From the NCBI RefSeq assembly GCF_900095205.1, contig NZ_LT606951.1, positions 1,724,263 to 1,788,262 on the forward strand: 64,000 nt of DNA, written 5' to 3'. The translations under genes were made by a program, and so were the position numbers. The notes below the pieces were generated by a model, which ran no database searches, was not told the DNA's origin, and saw only the letters and a program-made list of their open reading frames with translations. The DNA is from Polynucleobacter necessarius. Lineage in GTDB: Bacteria > Pseudomonadota > Gammaproteobacteria > Burkholderiales > Burkholderiaceae. Positions within the stretch are counted from its first letter, which is position 1, and every line of letters starts with the position of its first letter. Positions 9,144 through 21,624 of the stretch are shown here, one piece after another.

Positions 9144-10448
9144 TTAAAGCTTTTTAAATGAATTCTGGGCGGCAGTAACAATAACCTTTATCACTGTGTT
9201 GTCATGCGCTATGGAAGTAAATCCAGCCTCATAAGCAGAAGGCGCAAAATAAACGCCCTCATCCAACATGAGATGAAAGAATTTCTTAAATGCCTCAATA
9301 TTGGTTTGAGTAACCGCCTCGTAAGAAGTGGGTATTTTGTCAGTAAAGTAAAAACCGAACATGCCACCAACACTATCTACTGAAAATGGTATTCCTGCCT
9401 CATCAGCGGCTTGTTTTAAACCGGCCATCAATTTATCCGTTTGGCCAGATAAGCATTCATAAAAACCTTCACGAGAAATAATCTCGAGAGTCTTTAAACC
9501 TGCAGCCACTGCTACTGGGTTACCGGATAGAGTCCCAGCTTGATAGACGTTTCCTAGCGGAGCCAGCTTAAACATGATTTCTTTCTTGCCACCAAAAGCG
9601 GCCATGGGCATACCACCCCCCATCACCTTACCTAGACAAGTCAGGTCCGGAGTAATGCCTTGTAAAGATTGAGCACCACCTAAAGCAACCCTAAAGCCCG
9701 TCATTACTTCGTCATAAATTAGAACACTACCATACTTGCTTGTCAGATTACGAATGGCCGCTAAAAACTCTTTTGACGGCTTAATCAAATTCATATTGCC
9801 AGCAATTGGCTCTATGATGACTGCAGCAATCTGGTCGCCCTGATTTTTGAAGACTTCTTCAATGGCTGCCACGTCGTTATATGGCAAGACTAAAGTATGT
9901 TTCACTAAATCCTGAGGAACGCCACCCGATGATGGTGCATTTTGGGTAGAGTCAGCAAACGTTAATAATCCCGAACCAGCCTTGACCAAGAGACTATCGG
10001 CATGTCCGTGATAGCAGCCCTCAAATTTAATAATTAAATCGCGACCTGTATAACCCCTTGCTAAGCGCAAGGCACTCATTGTTGCTTCTGTTCCACTAGA
10101 TACCATACGCACTTGCTCAACGCTTGGCATTAAAGCGCATACACGTTCAGCTAACTCAATCTCCCCTTTCGTAGGAGCGCCATAACTAAAACTGGTTTCA
10201 GCGGCCTGCTGCACAGCTGCCACTACTTCTGGATTGGCATGTCCGACAATCATCGGGCCCCATGACATAATTAAATCAATATAATGTTGATCGTTGGCAT
10301 CCCAAAAATAAGCGCCTTTGGCTTTCGAGACAAAACGGGGAATTCCGCCCACTTGACGAAACGCACGCACTGGAGAATTCACACCCCCAGGAATCGTCTT
10401 TTGTGCGCGACTGAATAAAACTTCGTTCTGATCTACTTTAGTCATCAT
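9144..10448 (-). CDS. hemL: Glutamate-1-semialdehyde 2,1-aminomutase
   Basis: HemL turns glutamate-1-semialdehyde into 5-aminolevulinate in the C5 haem pathway. It is a class III PLP aminotransferase: [16 protein letters not shown] near residues 117-132 binds the cofactor phosphate, YDEVMTGFR at 245-253 contains the ring-binding Asp, and [16 protein letters not shown] carries the Schiff-base lysine (about K274). The N-terminal [12 protein letters not shown] motif is typical of the family. The start doublet MMTK is followed by the conserved sequence without delay. It lies just downstream of a rubredoxin gene. Confidence 0.96.
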   Translation of the reverse strand: MMTKVDQNEVLFSRAQKTIPGGVNSPVRAFRQVGGIPRFVSKAKGAYFWDANDQHYIDLIMSWGPMIVGHANPEVVAAVQQAAETSFSYGAPTKGEIELAERVCALMPSVEQVRMVSSGTEATMSALRLARGYTGRDLIIKFEGCYHGHADSLLVKAGSGLLTFADSTQNAPSSGGVPQDLVKHTLVLPYNDVAAIEEVFKNQGDQIAAVIIEPIAGNMNLIKPSKEFLAAIRNLTSKYGSVLIYDEVMTGFRVALGGAQSLQGITPDLTCLGKVMGGGMPMAAFGGKKEIMFKLAPLGNVYQAGTLSGNPVAVAAGLKTLEIISREGFYECLSGQTDKLMAGLKQAADEAGIPFSVDSVGGMFGFYFTDKIPTSYEAVTQTNIEAFKKFFHLMLDEGVYFAPSAYEAGFTSIAHDNTVIKVIVTAAQNSFKKL

Positions 10449-10458
10449 TGTTTTCGAA

Positions 10459-10629
10459 TTAAATCGCCATCATTTCAAAATCTTCTTTACGTGCCCCACA
10501 CTCCGGACAAGTCCAATTCATCGGCACATCCTGCCATAAAGTTCCTGGCGCAATCCCCTCATCAGACAAACCAGCAGCTTCGTCATACACCCAGCCGCAA
10601 ATCAAGCACATATAAGTTTTAAATTCCAT
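10459..10629 (-). CDS. Rubredoxin
   Basis: A 56-residue protein starts at ATG 10629 and stops 10 bases before hemL begins. It holds the two knuckles that bind one iron: [13 protein letters not shown] and [12 protein letters not shown], with the usual aromatic residues (Y, W, F) between them. Rubredoxins are small cytoplasmic electron carriers; the partner here is not shown by the sequence. The size matches typical single-domain rubredoxins. In related genomes a thiD gene often sits close by, but none is visible here. Confidence 0.93.
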   Translation of the reverse strand: MEFKTYMCLICGWVYDEAAGLSDEGIAPGTLWQDVPMNWTCPECGARKEDFEMMAI

Positions 10630-10708
10630 CGCCTTACTCGCTCCGCTAATCTTTCGCTTTTCTAAGCTCTTGGTTTATTTTAAGGTTTTATTACTATCTT
10701 GATTTGCA

Positions 10709-12142
10709 TTAACTTGGACGTTTAACATGCATTTCAAATTTAAATAAACGGCACTCTAGAGGACCATTAAATAAAGGTGTCCGCTTGGATTCTTTAATCC
10801 GCAACTGACCTGGAAGCGCCATATCTGCAGTGAGAACAAATATATTCCACCCGCCGAAATCATCTTTGAGGTGTTGTCCAAACTGGCGCAAAAACTCCAC
10901 AAATTTCGGATCTTGCTCTTCCTGGGTTTGGAGTTTTTTCAGAGATTCACGGCTAGAACGCTTAGCACTCTGACGACCAGTTTCCAGATTTAACTCATAA
11001 CGACTATCAGGCTCTTCCGCATCCTCAGAACGTGTATCGCGATCCTGACCACGGCCACCTTTGATAACCAAACGTTCGCCATAAGGTGGATTTAATAACA
11101 TGACGCCAGCACGGGTATTGTCTGGAGGCTTTGCAGCCAAAGCATCAATCTGCCTTACTACCGGCTGATCGGGCAATTGAGCCCTTTGCCAGTTACCCTT
11201 AAACATCGATACCAATTTCTCGTTAATGTCGCCCCCAGTGATTTTCAACGAATCAACGCTAGGGAATTGCTTACGTTTTTCTAACATCAAAGCCAGAGCA
11301 GCCTCTTTTAAATCCACCCAACGATTTTTCTCGGCTACTTCGTTATACGGCTTGAGTCTCTGAAATCCAAATCCATGAGCAGAGGTGACTAAAGGACGGT
11401 ACGCTAGTCGACTCGGTTTAGCATCATCTCCATACATTCCCGCACGAATCGCCCCAGGCGGAATAGCCAAAGCCATCTGTGCAGCCTCAATCAAAAAAGT
11501 ACCACTACCGCACATAGGATCAAATAAAGATTGCCCTGGCGCCCAAGAAGTAATAGCTAAAATGCCAGCAGCTAAATTTTCCTTCAACGGTGCATCGCCT
11601 TTTTCATCGCGCCAGCCGCGTTTAAATAATGCCTCACCCGAGGTATCCAAATAAATCGTCACCTGAGTTGCCGTCAAATGTGCCTGCACTCTTACATCTG
11701 GAAAGGCGGTATCAATACTAGGACGATCGCCAGTAACATCCCGCAAGCGATCAACAATAGCATCCTTAATTTTAAGAGTTGCAAAATTCAAACTTTTCAA
11801 AGGCGAGCGGTGTGCAGTGACATCAACTCGTAATATTTGTTTGAAAGTAAACCACTCCTCCCAAGATAAACCACTAGCTAATTTATACAGATCTTCCTCT
11901 TGCCTATAGGGTGCCTGTGCCATTTGTAACAATACTCGACTTGCAATGCGGGAATGTAAGTTCAGCGCCATAGCCGCTGATATCGGAGCAGCCAACCTAA
12001 TACCACCAGTAGGGCTAGCAGTAGGTGTCGGGTCAATTACCCACGCCCCTAATGCCTTACATTCTGGGCGCGCAGCTATCTTAGCCAACTCTTGGGCAAG
12101 AGAAACCTCTAAACCACCCGGACAAACAACAAAAAATCTCAT
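10709..12142 (-). CDS. THUMP-domain RlmL/YpsC-type RNA methyltransferase
   Basis: The 477-residue protein looks like the single-methyltransferase form of the RlmL family, which methylates N2 of a guanine in 23S rRNA. The N-terminal part (about 1-170) is a ferredoxin-like/THUMP region. FDPMCGSGTFLIEAA at 207-221 is the SAM-binding motif I, and LLNPPYGERL at 349-358 is the NPPY-type catalytic motif. Residues about 360-415 form a charged, low-complexity insertion (KGGRGQDRDTRSEDAEE and following) that breaks the domain and is unusual. Older annotation would call it an N6-adenine DNA methylase because of the NPPY motif; THUMP favours RNA. Confidence 0.83.
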   Translation of the reverse strand: MRFFVVCPGGLEVSLAQELAKIAARPECKALGAWVIDPTPTASPTGGIRLAAPISAAMALNLHSRIASRVLLQMAQAPYRQEEDLYKLASGLSWEEWFTFKQILRVDVTAHRSPLKSLNFATLKIKDAIVDRLRDVTGDRPSIDTAFPDVRVQAHLTATQVTIYLDTSGEALFKRGWRDEKGDAPLKENLAAGILAITSWAPGQSLFDPMCGSGTFLIEAAQMALAIPPGAIRAGMYGDDAKPSRLAYRPLVTSAHGFGFQRLKPYNEVAEKNRWVDLKEAALALMLEKRKQFPSVDSLKITGGDINEKLVSMFKGNWQRAQLPDQPVVRQIDALAAKPPDNTRAGVMLLNPPYGERLVIKGGRGQDRDTRSEDAEEPDSRYELNLETGRQSAKRSSRESLKKLQTQEEQDPKFVEFLRQFGQHLKDDFGGWNIFVLTADMALPGQLRIKESKRTPLFNGPLECRLFKFEMHVKRPS

Positions 12143-12185
12143 AGAGCCAACAGTCTTATCAAAAAATAAAAATAGCGTTCAGTAT

Positions 12186-12611
12186 TTACGGTTTAAAGAG
12201 CACCAAGGCCACAATCACCACGAGCAAGATGACGGGGACCTCGTTAAACCAACGAAACCAAACCCCAGAACGCTGATTTGCTCCATTGCGAAACTTCTTA
12301 AGCAAGCTTAAACAAGCATGGTGGTAGCCAATTATCAAGATTACAAAGAATAATTTAGCGTGCATCCAGACATCGCGAGCGCCAATGCCGAAATAGAGCC
12401 ATAACGTCAATCCCAGTAAAACTGCTGGAATAGCCAAAATAATCATAAACCGAAATAGACGGTCAGCCATACCAAGCAGACGAGAATATGCCTCATTATT
12501 TTGCTCTTCAGCCAAGTTCACAAAAATTCTAGGCAAGTAAAACAAACCTGCAAACCATGAAGTAATGAATACGATGTGAAAAGTTTTGACCCAAAGGTAG
12601 GCATTGCTCAT
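12186..12611 (-). CDS. hemJ: HemJ-type protoporphyrinogen IX oxidase
   Basis: The 141-residue membrane protein has four hydrophobic segments and the HemJ marks: an N-terminal FHIVFITSWFAGLFYLPR with the conserved His, and WMHAKLFFVILIIGYHHACL with the His/Lys pair. HemJ oxidises protoporphyrinogen IX to protoporphyrin IX in the inner membrane of many Gram-negatives that lack HemG and HemY. It is often annotated as CopD-like. A haem-pathway gene (hemL) lies 2 kb away on the same strand. proA follows upstream with a 21-base gap. Confidence 0.88.
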   Translation of the reverse strand: MSNAYLWVKTFHIVFITSWFAGLFYLPRIFVNLAEEQNNEAYSRLLGMADRLFRFMIILAIPAVLLGLTLWLYFGIGARDVWMHAKLFFVILIIGYHHACLSLLKKFRNGANQRSGVWFRWFNEVPVILLVVIVALVLFKP

Positions 12612-12632
12612 ATTAGATTTACTTTATTTAAA

Positions 12633-13910
12633 TTAGGTACGGATCTCGCCATGACCCATGACTACATATTTCAGAGAGGTCAAACCGTCAAGGCCAACAG
12701 GACCGCGCGCATGCAGTTTGTCATTTGAAATGCCAATCTCTGCTCCCAAGCCATATTCAAAACCATCAGCAAATCGGGTGCTTGCGTTCACCATCACACT
12801 AGCGCTATCGACCTCACGTAAGAAGCGAGCAGCATGCGCCTCATTATTGGTAATGATCGCATCGGTATGCTTGCTACCATATTGCTCAATATGATTCATA
12901 GCCTCATCGATATTAGCAACCGTCTTAATCGATAGAATGGGAGCCAAGTATTCGGTCTGCCAGTCCTCTTCTTTGGCATCAACCAAATTCTGGAAACCAT
13001 GTGACTCAAGCGTTCTACGGGTTAATGCATCAACTCTTAACTCAACGCCTTTATCTTGATAAATCTTACAAAGGGTTGGCAATACTTTATGGGCAATATC
13101 CTGATTTACCAATAATGTCTCCATTGCATTGCAGGGGGCATATCGTTGCGTCTTGGCGTTATCACATACCTTTACCGCCATAGCAACATCGGCATCAGCA
13201 TCAATATAGGTATGGCAAATACCATCCAAATGCTTAATCATCGGAACACGTGCCTCAACCATCAAGCGGGCAATTAAGCTTTTGCCACCCCTTGGAACGA
13301 TCACATCAATGTATTGGGTCATAGTGATCATTTCACCAACAGCACTTCGATCGGTAGTGGTCACTACTTGGACCGCATCTTTAGGCAAATCAGCTGCAGC
13401 CAAACCTTCTTGAATAATCTTGGCCAACAACGTATTTGAATCAATCGCCTCGGAGCCACCACGCAAAATCACAGCATTACCAGACTTCAAGCACAATGCA
13501 GCCGCATCAATCGTCACGTTCGGGCGAGATTCATAAATAATGCCGATTACTCCTAGTGGTACACGTATCTGTCCGAGCTCAATACCAGACGCCTGTTTCT
13601 TTAATGCAGCAATTGATCCGATCGGATCTTCCAATGAAACAATTTGCTCTAAACCCAAAGCTATTGTTTCAATGGTTTTAGATGTCATCGTGAGGCGATC
13701 AATAAAAGCCGCATCCTGACCATTAGTCTTGGCTCGCTCCACATCTACTTGATTCACTTTCTGAATCTCACTAGCCTGCTGACGTACAGCAGCAGCAATA
13801 TGCAACAAGGCTTGGTTCTTTTGCTCGTTTGAGGCGCGCGCCATTGCACGCGAAGCAACACGTGCTCGCTTGCCAATGTCTTGCATCATTTCTTGAATGG
13901 ATGAACTCAT
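12633..13910 (-). CDS. proA: Gamma-glutamyl phosphate reductase
   Basis: ProA reduces glutamyl-5-phosphate to the semialdehyde in proline synthesis. The 425-residue aldehyde-dehydrogenase-fold protein has [17 protein letters not shown] for the nucleotide site, the catalytic cysteine in [14 protein letters not shown], and the C-terminal [18 protein letters not shown] that closes nearly all ProA proteins. Its partner proB lies 42 kb away in this window, so the pair is not an operon. Upstream, holA follows with a 58-base gap. Confidence 0.96.
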   Translation of the reverse strand: MSSSIQEMMQDIGKRARVASRAMARASNEQKNQALLHIAAAVRQQASEIQKVNQVDVERAKTNGQDAAFIDRLTMTSKTIETIALGLEQIVSLEDPIGSIAALKKQASGIELGQIRVPLGVIGIIYESRPNVTIDAAALCLKSGNAVILRGGSEAIDSNTLLAKIIQEGLAAADLPKDAVQVVTTTDRSAVGEMITMTQYIDVIVPRGGKSLIARLMVEARVPMIKHLDGICHTYIDADADVAMAVKVCDNAKTQRYAPCNAMETLLVNQDIAHKVLPTLCKIYQDKGVELRVDALTRRTLESHGFQNLVDAKEEDWQTEYLAPILSIKTVANIDEAMNHIEQYGSKHTDAIITNNEAHAARFLREVDSASVMVNASTRFADGFEYGLGAEIGISNDKLHARGPVGLDGLTSLKYVVMGHGEIRT

Positions 13911-13968
13911 TTCTTACGCTCTAATTACCTTCTACAACACCCGAATACAAATCTATCCCACATACTTA

Positions 13969-15030
13969 TTAACGCAGTAAATTTCCGACTAAACGTAAAC
14001 CATCCCAAGGGTCTGCTGGCAAATCTGCCGCATGTAATCCTTTAACCTGACGATCTAACCCCGCGGCAACCTGCATCGCTCTGCGCAACTTCAGTGGCTG
14101 AACCCTTCTTATGGCCGCTGGATATAAACGCTCTTTATTTCCCCAAATCCGATTAGCGCGCATTAAATTCTGCACAGACTCACCCGCATCGCTTGCCGCC
14201 TTTAATTTAGATAGTATCCGAAGCTCCTCGGTTACGCTCCACAGAATCAATACCAAAGGTTCGCCCTCACCCTTTAAACCATCCAACATTCGATTTAGAC
14301 GAGCTAGGTCACCAGCGAGCATTGCTTCAGTGAGCTCAAAAACGTTATAGCGTGCCACTTTCAAAATTGAAGAACGAATCTGCTCCTCGGTCAATTTTCC
14401 CACGGGATACAGCAAGCCAAACTTCAAAATTTCTTGGTGGGCTGCAATGAGATTACCCTCGACCTGTTCGGCAATAAATTCAAGTGCACGTTGACCCTCT
14501 GGTCCACTCTCCACCTCTTGATCTTGGCGTTTAAGGCGCCCAGCAATCCATTGAGGTAAGTGGCTGCGATCTAAGGAATCAATCTGAATCGCCATGCCTG
14601 CATCATCTAAAGCGCTAAACCATGCTGACGTCTTAGTTTTGCCATCCAAGCGAGGCAATACGGTACAAACAACCGTATCTGGACCATCTGACCCGACAGA
14701 CTGCGATGCAATTTGAGTTGCGAACTGTTTGAGCGCATCTGCCCCGTCTCGACCCGGCTTACCCGTTGGAATGCGTAACTCGATCCAACGCTTATCGCCA
14801 AATAGGGACATAGTCTGTCCTGCATTTAACAGCGCGCTCCAATCAAATCCACGCTCCTGCAACAACACTTCACGCTCAGTAAAGTTTTGCTTTTTAGCTG
14901 CGGCTCGCAATTGATCCACAGCTTCCATCATCAGCAGTGGTTCATCGCCAGAAAATATATACAGCGGCGACATCACCCCACCAGAACTCAATGACTTCAG
15001 GTGCACTAGCAAGGCATCTACTTTGACCAT
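13969..15030 (-). CDS. holA: DNA polymerase III delta subunit
   Basis: HolA is the clamp-loader subunit that opens the beta clamp. The 353-residue product shows the N-terminal YIFSGDEPLLMMEAVDQLR stretch, which corresponds to the clamp-opening AAA-like domain I without a functional P-loop, and FELTEAMLAGD plus LWSVTEELRIL from domain III, where delta contacts its partners. The length fits the family. It lies between lptE and proA in the conserved leuS-lptE-holA-proA order. Confidence 0.92.
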   Translation of the reverse strand: MVKVDALLVHLKSLSSGGVMSPLYIFSGDEPLLMMEAVDQLRAAAKKQNFTEREVLLQERGFDWSALLNAGQTMSLFGDKRWIELRIPTGKPGRDGADALKQFATQIASQSVGSDGPDTVVCTVLPRLDGKTKTSAWFSALDDAGMAIQIDSLDRSHLPQWIAGRLKRQDQEVESGPEGQRALEFIAEQVEGNLIAAHQEILKFGLLYPVGKLTEEQIRSSILKVARYNVFELTEAMLAGDLARLNRMLDGLKGEGEPLVLILWSVTEELRILSKLKAASDAGESVQNLMRANRIWGNKERLYPAAIRRVQPLKLRRAMQVAAGLDRQVKGLHAADLPADPWDGLRLVGNLLR

Positions 15031-15043
15031 GCCTTTTTAGCCT

Positions 15044-15571
15044 CTAGAATGATTTTGTTTGTGGCGCTCTTGGAGGAGCGGCTACACGACGTAAAATTTG
15101 AATAGCCAAATCTTTGCGCATTAAAGTGAGGAACTGCTGGATTTGGACATCAGTTATCAAAACAGTGGAAACCGTAAAGTCCATATCCCGAGCCATATAA
15201 ATCTCGGCTTCAGGTACTATTTCAGCTCCTGCCAAATCGTATGCTCTAAAGCCCACACGAATATTCAGACGATATGCAGATACTTGACCGTTAGAGTTGT
15301 AAGCCAATATCTCGCGACCATTAATGTCATTGGTAATTTCTAATATTAGGTCTGCATCTTTTGGATTAATTGTTACCTGAGCATCAGTGCCTGTCAAAAT
15401 CGCTGTTTGCAAATTTGCCCTCAAAGGGGGAGAAGGGTTACCCGTAATTGCAATCACCTTAAAAGGCAAATCCGCCATACCTCTTAAGCGAAAGCCGCAA
15501 GCAATCAAACCACCCAAAGGGGCGGTAGCAATAAAACCCATTATTGAACGTCTTAGGTAATTTGCGCTCAT
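15044..15571 (-). CDS. lptE: LPS-assembly lipoprotein LptE
   Basis: LptE plugs the LptD barrel and helps insert lipopolysaccharide into the outer leaflet. The protein starts with basic residues (MSANYLRRS), a hydrophobic stretch and a lipobox-like GLIAC, so it should be lipidated at that cysteine, followed by the typical GFRLRG sequence after it. The frame extends back to 15604, into leuS; the ATG at 15571 gives a proper lipoprotein signal and avoids that overlap. The middle shows ILEITNDINGREILAYNSNGQVSAYRLN, the family's strand-rich core. Confidence 0.9.
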   Translation of the reverse strand: MSANYLRRSIMGFIATAPLGGLIACGFRLRGMADLPFKVIAITGNPSPPLRANLQTAILTGTDAQVTINPKDADLILEITNDINGREILAYNSNGQVSAYRLNIRVGFRAYDLAGAEIVPEAEIYMARDMDFTVSTVLITDVQIQQFLTLMRKDLAIQILRRVAAPPRAPQTKSF

Positions 15572-15593
15572 CGCTTTATTTTCTATAAAAGGG

Positions 15594-18308
<2,715 letters not shown>

Positions 18309-18315
18309 TTACTTG

Positions 18316-19143
18316 TTACTTACGCAAACCGAGAACATCTTGCATATCAAATAAACCGTTGCTTTGGTTTTGCAAGAATCGTGCTGCACGCAAAGAACCC
18401 TGAGCATAGGACTGGCGGCTTGAAGATTTATGGCTGATCTCAATACGTTCGCCATCACCAGCAAACAATACGGTGTGATCACCTACGATATCGCCACCAC
18501 GAATTGTGGCAAAACCAATTGAACCCTCTTTGCGCTCACCCGTGTGCCCTTCGCGTGCGTAACCCGTGTGCCCTTCGCGTGCGTATACAGCTACATCATC
18601 GAGCTTCTCGCCTAAGGCATCCGCAATGACTTCACCCATCTTAAGGGCCGTTCCCGAAGGGGCATCTACCTTGTGCTTGTGATGTGCTTCAATAATTTCA
18701 ATGTCATAGCCTTGATTGAGCATCTTGGCAGCAATCTCCAAAAGCTTAAATGTGACATTAACGCCCACACTCATATTCGGCGCAAACACAATCGCTAATT
18801 TTGCAGAAGCATTTTTTAAGCTATTCATTTGATCGGGACTCAGGCCAGTTGTACCAATAATCGTTTTAGTACCCATCTTTTCCGCAACCGCTAAATGCGA
18901 CATAGTGCCTTCGGGCCTAGTGAAATCAATCAGAAATTCTGAATTATTTAAAACCTGTGCGACATCAGAAGAGATGAGTACACCCGTTTTCTTACCCAAG
19001 AATGCGCCAGCATCTTCGCCAAGTTGTGAACATGAGGAATGCTCTAGAGCACCAACGAGTTGTGCATCTGTCGAATTGAGTACGGCCTCAATTAACATTT
19101 TACCCATACGACCAGTAGCCCCTGCAATTGCGATCTTCATCAT
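18316..19143 (-). CDS. dapB: 4-Hydroxy-tetrahydrodipicolinate reductase with an 8-residue duplication
   Basis: DapB reduces the lysine/diaminopimelate intermediate with NAD(P)[10 protein letters not shown] at residues 8-16 is the dinucleotide loop, and [15 protein letters not shown] at 152-166 carries the catalytic His and substrate Lys. Residues 187-194 (YAREGHTG) are repeated exactly at 195-202, in the loop where the family has a single copy of R.G..G before EGSIGFA. The repeat keeps the frame and the C-terminal domain follows normally to 275 residues. Function is therefore uncertain but plausible, since diaminopimelate is essential for the wall. Confidence 0.93.
   Translation of the reverse strand: MMKIAIAGATGRMGKMLIEAVLNSTDAQLVGALEHSSCSQLGEDAGAFLGKKTGVLISSDVAQVLNNSEFLIDFTRPEGTMSHLAVAEKMGTKTIIGTTGLSPDQMNSLKNASAKLAIVFAPNMSVGVNVTFKLLEIAAKMLNQGYDIEIIEAHHKHKVDAPSGTALKMGEVIADALGEKLDDVAVYAREGHTGYAREGHTGERKEGSIGFATIRGGDIVGDHTVLFAGDGERIEISHKSSSRQSYAQGSLRAARFLQNQSNGLFDMQDVLGLRK
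18538..18585. repeat. Perfect 24-bp tandem duplication inside dapB
   Basis: Two identical 24-base units (18538-18561 and 18562-18585), each starting ACCCGTGTGCCC, lie head to tail. They encode the duplicated YAREGHTG of DapB. The lack of any mismatch points to a recent slippage or unequal exchange event. Confidence 0.95.
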
Positions 19144-19211
19144 TTGTATCTTCGCTTCTTAATCATTAAAAATTGCTGAGGAAACTGATTTCAGCAACAA
19201 CACAAGTATTT

Positions 19212-19931
19212 TTACTTAGCTTCACTAGCTGGCACATCATTATTAAGCGCCCCCGGACCCAAAGGCTGAGGCTGTGCTTGCGGATCCTTTTTGGAAAAAC
19301 TAAAAAAGTCCCAGAATGAGCTACTTGTCTCTGCAGCAGGAATAACTGCACCCGCTGGTAAGTTATCTGTTTTGCTCGGAACCAAGACTTCAGGCTGCTG
19401 CAATGGCGGAGTCACTGGTGGTTTATTTGATCCAGCAACGACATCCCAAAAGGAGCGTTTAGTTTTTGCGTAACCATCGATCTCAGCAACTAACTCCACT
19501 TCTGTCGGCAAAGCATCGCCCTCAAACTTGACCACTTTGTCGCCATTGAAAAAAACAGTGACATGACGTTCTTTGCCAATAGGCTGACCTTCACGCTTAA
19601 ATTCAAAAACGTAATCCCATCGATTTGCATGGAAGTAACTGGCTAACAGTGGAGCACTCAAAATTTGACGAACCTGCTCACGACTCATGCCTACTTGCAA
19701 TTTGGCGTATTGCTCACTGGAAATAAAATTTCCCTGAACTATGTCGGGAACATAAGGCCTAAAAATCTTATTCATCCAAGCGCGCTGAATTTCATCAACT
19801 GCAGATGTGCAACCTGCAATACCTAAGGAGATCGCAATAGTTGCAGCCAAAATTCCCGATCGAGGAAGAAGGGAAATACCCTTTAAAACCGAGTTCAAAG
19901 GACAGGTAAATAGTTCAAGGCAATTTTGCAT
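19212..19931 (-). CDS. bamE: Outer membrane assembly lipoprotein BamE (OmlA)
   Basis: BamE is a small lipoprotein of the BAM complex that inserts outer-membrane barrels. The ATG at 19931 gives a 239-residue precursor with a hydrophobic segment and lipobox GIAGC (Cys about 41). The core is recognisable: SSEQYAKLQVGMSREQVRQIL, then YFHANRWDYVFEFKREGQ. The frame stays open to 20120, but that would run through the divergent fur gene, so the shorter start is chosen. After the core comes a long, proline/serine-rich C-terminal tail of roughly 100 residues, common in this lineage. Confidence 0.9.
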   Translation of the reverse strand: MQNCLELFTCPLNSVLKGISLLPRSGILAATIAISLGIAGCTSAVDEIQRAWMNKIFRPYVPDIVQGNFISSEQYAKLQVGMSREQVRQILSAPLLASYFHANRWDYVFEFKREGQPIGKERHVTVFFNGDKVVKFEGDALPTEVELVAEIDGYAKTKRSFWDVVAGSNKPPVTPPLQQPEVLVPSKTDNLPAGAVIPAAETSSSFWDFFSFSKKDPQAQPQPLGPGALNNDVPASEAK

Positions 19932-19980
19932 GGCTGGCCGTATCATTAAGACATTGATTTTAGCTCCCAATGCCATAAAT

Positions 19981-20424
19981 ATGACCCAAAACCGTACCCC
20001 CGAAGATTTACGTGATATCGGCCTAAAAGCGACTGGGCCCAGAATGAAAATTTTGGATTTTTTCCACCAAAATGGCGGAACCCACTTTAGCGCCGAAGAT
20101 GTCTTTATGGCTCTTGCCAAAGAAGATAAAGAAATCGGTCTAGCAACAGTCTATCGAGTCCTTACCCAGTTTGAGCGTGCTGGCCTACTCCTTCGTAGTC
20201 ATTTTGAATCCAGCAAAGGCGATAGCAGGGCTATATATGAGCTGAATGAGGGTCAGCACCATGACCACTTGGTTTGTATTGATTGTGGCCACGTTGAAGA
20301 ATTTGTGGATGAGGCCATCGAGAAAAGACAGCGTGATATAGCCAAAAACCTTGGTTTTAAGCTACAAGAGCATGCTTTAGCCATGTATGGCCACTGTCAG
20401 AAGAAAATTTGCCGCAATAAGTAA
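19981..20424 (+). CDS. fur: Ferric uptake regulator
   Basis: Fur is the iron-responsive repressor. The 147-residue protein starts at ATG 19981 (MTQNRTPEDLRDIGLKATGPR). The winged-helix reader is LATVYRVLTQFERAGLLL at about 54-71, and the metal-binding region is HHDHLVCIDCGHVEEF at 93-108 with Cys 99 and 102. Only 49 bases separate it from the divergent bamE start, the usual fur-bamE arrangement in betaproteobacteria. The open frame extends upstream, but that part lies inside bamE and has no Fur similarity. Confidence 0.95.
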   Translation: MTQNRTPEDLRDIGLKATGPRMKILDFFHQNGGTHFSAEDVFMALAKEDKEIGLATVYRVLTQFERAGLLLRSHFESSKGDSRAIYELNEGQHHDHLVCIDCGHVEEFVDEAIEKRQRDIAKNLGFKLQEHALAMYGHCQKKICRNK

Positions 20425-20454
20425 GCAAAATAGCATTTCTGACATCTTAGAAAT

Positions 20455-20483
20455 AAAAAAGACCTCAATTTGAGGTCTTTTTT
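20455..20483. terminator. Bidirectional hairpin terminator after fur
   Basis: AGACCTCAA pairs with TTGAGGTCT, preceded by six A and followed by six T, so it can stop transcription from fur on the plus strand and from gap on the minus strand. Confidence 0.9.
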
Positions 20484-20553
20484 ACAAAATTAATCCTAAA
20501 AAGATGATTTAAGCGTTAATTAACAACTTTTAGATACTATTAGCCACTTTTTC

Positions 20554-21582
20554 TTACTTTACGGCCATCAAAGCTTCTGCAGCATTAAGCATCTGAACTG
20601 AATAACCCCATTCATTGTCATACCAAGCCAAAACCTTAACCAATTTGCCATCTGCAGAAACACGAGTTTGAGAAGCATCATAAATACTTGGGCGAGGATC
20701 GTGATTAAAGTCGATAGATACAAGTGGCAGTGTATTGAAGCCCAAAATACCCTTGAGCCCACCTTCGCTGGCAGCTTTCAAAATCAAATTTACTTCGTCC
20801 ACGCTAGTAGAACGGCTAGCGGCAAAAGTTAAATCCACTACTGAGACGTTAATCACTGGTACGCGCATTGCAAAACCATCAAATCGACCTGCCAACGCCG
20901 GTAAAACCAATCCAACTGCTTTCGCAGCCCCAGTTTTTGTTGGGATCATGCTGGTAACAGCAGAGCGAGCACGGCGCATATCCTTGTGATACACGTCCGT
21001 TAGTACTTGGTCATTCGTAAAGGCGTGAATCGTAGTCATCAATCCCGACTCGATACCAATCTTTTCTAACAATGGCTTAACCAATGGTGCCAAGCAGTTT
21101 GTTGCGCAACTTGCATTAGAGACAACCACATCGCTTGGCTTTAATACATCTTGATTGACACCATAAACAATTGTGGCATCTACATCTTTTTCACCAGGGG
21201 CAGAAATCAATACCTTCTTTGCGCCCTGCTGAATATGAATCATGGCTTTTTCTTTTGAAGTGAACCTGCCAGTACATTCCAAAACCAAATCAACACCTAA
21301 CTCACCCCATGGCGTTTCTGTGGGGTTGCGCGTACAAAACATTTTGATGCGATCGCCGTTAACCACCATGCAATCACCATCCACCGAAACCTCTGCCGGA
21401 AAACGTCCATGTGCAGAATCATATTGAGTCAAGTGAGCATTGATAGCAATATCACCCATGGCATTAATTGCAACGATCTTGATATCGCGGCGTGGCTTGC
21501 CATTGACTTGATCTTCATACAAGGCACGCAACACCATGCGCCCAATACGCCCATAACCATTAATTGCGACACGAATTGTCAT
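20554..21582 (-). CDS. gap: Glyceraldehyde-3-phosphate dehydrogenase
   Basis: GAPDH oxidises glyceraldehyde-3-phosphate in glycolysis. The 342-residue product begins with the Rossmann motif [16 protein letters not shown] and carries the active-site [13 protein letters not shown] with the catalytic cysteine and the later [10 protein letters not shown]. The C-terminal WYDNEWGYS motif is intact. It lies directly downstream of tkt on the same strand, with a 42-base gap, so the two likely form one unit of central carbon metabolism (the cbb-like tkt-gap-pgk order of this group, though pgk is not here). Confidence 0.96.
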   Translation of the reverse strand: MTIRVAINGYGRIGRMVLRALYEDQVNGKPRRDIKIVAINAMGDIAINAHLTQYDSAHGRFPAEVSVDGDCMVVNGDRIKMFCTRNPTETPWGELGVDLVLECTGRFTSKEKAMIHIQQGAKKVLISAPGEKDVDATIVYGVNQDVLKPSDVVVSNASCATNCLAPLVKPLLEKIGIESGLMTTIHAFTNDQVLTDVYHKDMRRARSAVTSMIPTKTGAAKAVGLVLPALAGRFDGFAMRVPVINVSVVDLTFAASRSTSVDEVNLILKAASEGGLKGILGFNTLPLVSIDFNHDPRPSIYDASQTRVSADGKLVKVLAWYDNEWGYSVQMLNAAEALMAVK

Positions 21583-21624
21583 TGATTTCCCCTTACTAAT
21601 ATTGAATTTATTTCGTACTTAGAT

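Noticed and set aside
19932..20120. N-terminal extension of BamE
   Set aside because: It lies inside the divergent fur gene and lacks family similarity; a normal lipoprotein signal starts at 19931.
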